Positions 6,627 through 6,658 of a DNA stretch of 6,658 nucleotides are shown one piece after another (positions within the stretch are counted from its first letter, which is position 1; every line of letters begins with the position of its first letter). The stretch covers positions 1 through 6,658 of the forward strand of contig JBBDIU010000038.1 of the NCBI GenBank assembly GCA_040880205.1, in the 5' to 3' direction. The notes under the pieces are model-generated. The model was not told where the DNA came from. It made no database searches and worked only from the letters and a program-made list of their open reading frames with translations. Origin of the DNA: WACF01 sp040880205 (GTDB lineage Bacteria > Pseudomonadota > Gammaproteobacteria > Pseudomonadales > Cellvibrionaceae). A program made the translations under genes and the position numbers.

Positions 6627-6656
6627 GATGCTAGGCGCGCTTCGCTGTGAATGGCC
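6612..6656. repeat. Interrupted palindrome spanning the outer edge of the right repeat
   Basis: GGCC-T-GAAGCG (6612-6622) is mirrored by CGCTTC (6638-6643) and a further GGCC (6653-6656), with a 15-base loop and a 9-base asymmetric bulge. Half of it lies in the 53-bp repeat and half outside, so the true repeat unit may extend beyond 6626. The left copy cannot be tested because the corresponding outer sequence is outside the window. Confidence 0.45.
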
Positions 6657-6658
6657 GT

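Noticed and set aside
1..6658. Integron cassette array (repeats as attC sites)
   Set aside because: The two copies are inverted rather than direct, enclose a multigene convergent block, and I see no clear attC core pair or integrase.
1..6658. Classical transposon or insertion sequence
   Set aside because: No reading frame resembles a transposase, resolvase or integrase, and target duplications cannot be seen because the left outer flank is absent.

Overview
The window looks like chromosomal DNA of a Gram-negative bacterium, most likely a gammaproteobacterium. That placement is an inference from codon use, GC content that is moderate on the left and high on the right, and the protein families; no marker gene fixes the taxon. 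It holds six intact genes and no RNA gene, transposase, integrase, CRISPR array or plasmid gene that I can see.

The genes form two units that face each other. The left unit (+ strand, 165-3013) encodes a JmjC/cupin_8-type Fe(II)/2-oxoglutarate oxygenase, a membrane-anchored DUF218 (YdcF/SanA/ElyC-like) protein, and a GNAT-fold acyltransferase of the BioF2/CelD type (Acetyltransf_6). The DUF218 and acyltransferase genes abut with no spacer. The right unit (- strand, 6414 down to 2982) encodes a membrane-bound family 2 glycosyltransferase, a DegT/DnrJ/EryC1/StrS-type PLP enzyme joined to it by an ATGA stop/start overlap, and a second Acetyltransf_6 acyltransferase 53 bp further on. The two acyltransferase genes converge and share 32 bp at their 3' ends (2982-3013), where a hairpin sits on the + gene's stop codon.

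Taken together the right unit reads as part of a surface or exopolysaccharide pathway: a processive-type glycosyltransferase, an enzyme that could install an amino group on a sugar, and an acyltransferase that could acylate it. The left unit adds a possible hydroxylase, an envelope protein of a family linked to polysaccharide or lipid carriers, and another acyltransferase. These couplings are inferred from neighbourhood, and no substrate can be read from the sequence.

The most striking non-coding signal is a 53-bp sequence at the left edge (1-53) that returns as an inverted copy near the right edge (6574-6626) with 48 of 53 positions identical. The pair brackets all six genes, and because the units converge each copy lies upstream of its unit in the same orientation relative to transcription. 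It may be a dispersed intergenic repeat, the ends of a passenger-only mobile segment, or a shared regulatory element. There is no gene-free stretch over 300 bp; the longest gap with neither gene nor repeat is 6415-6573.
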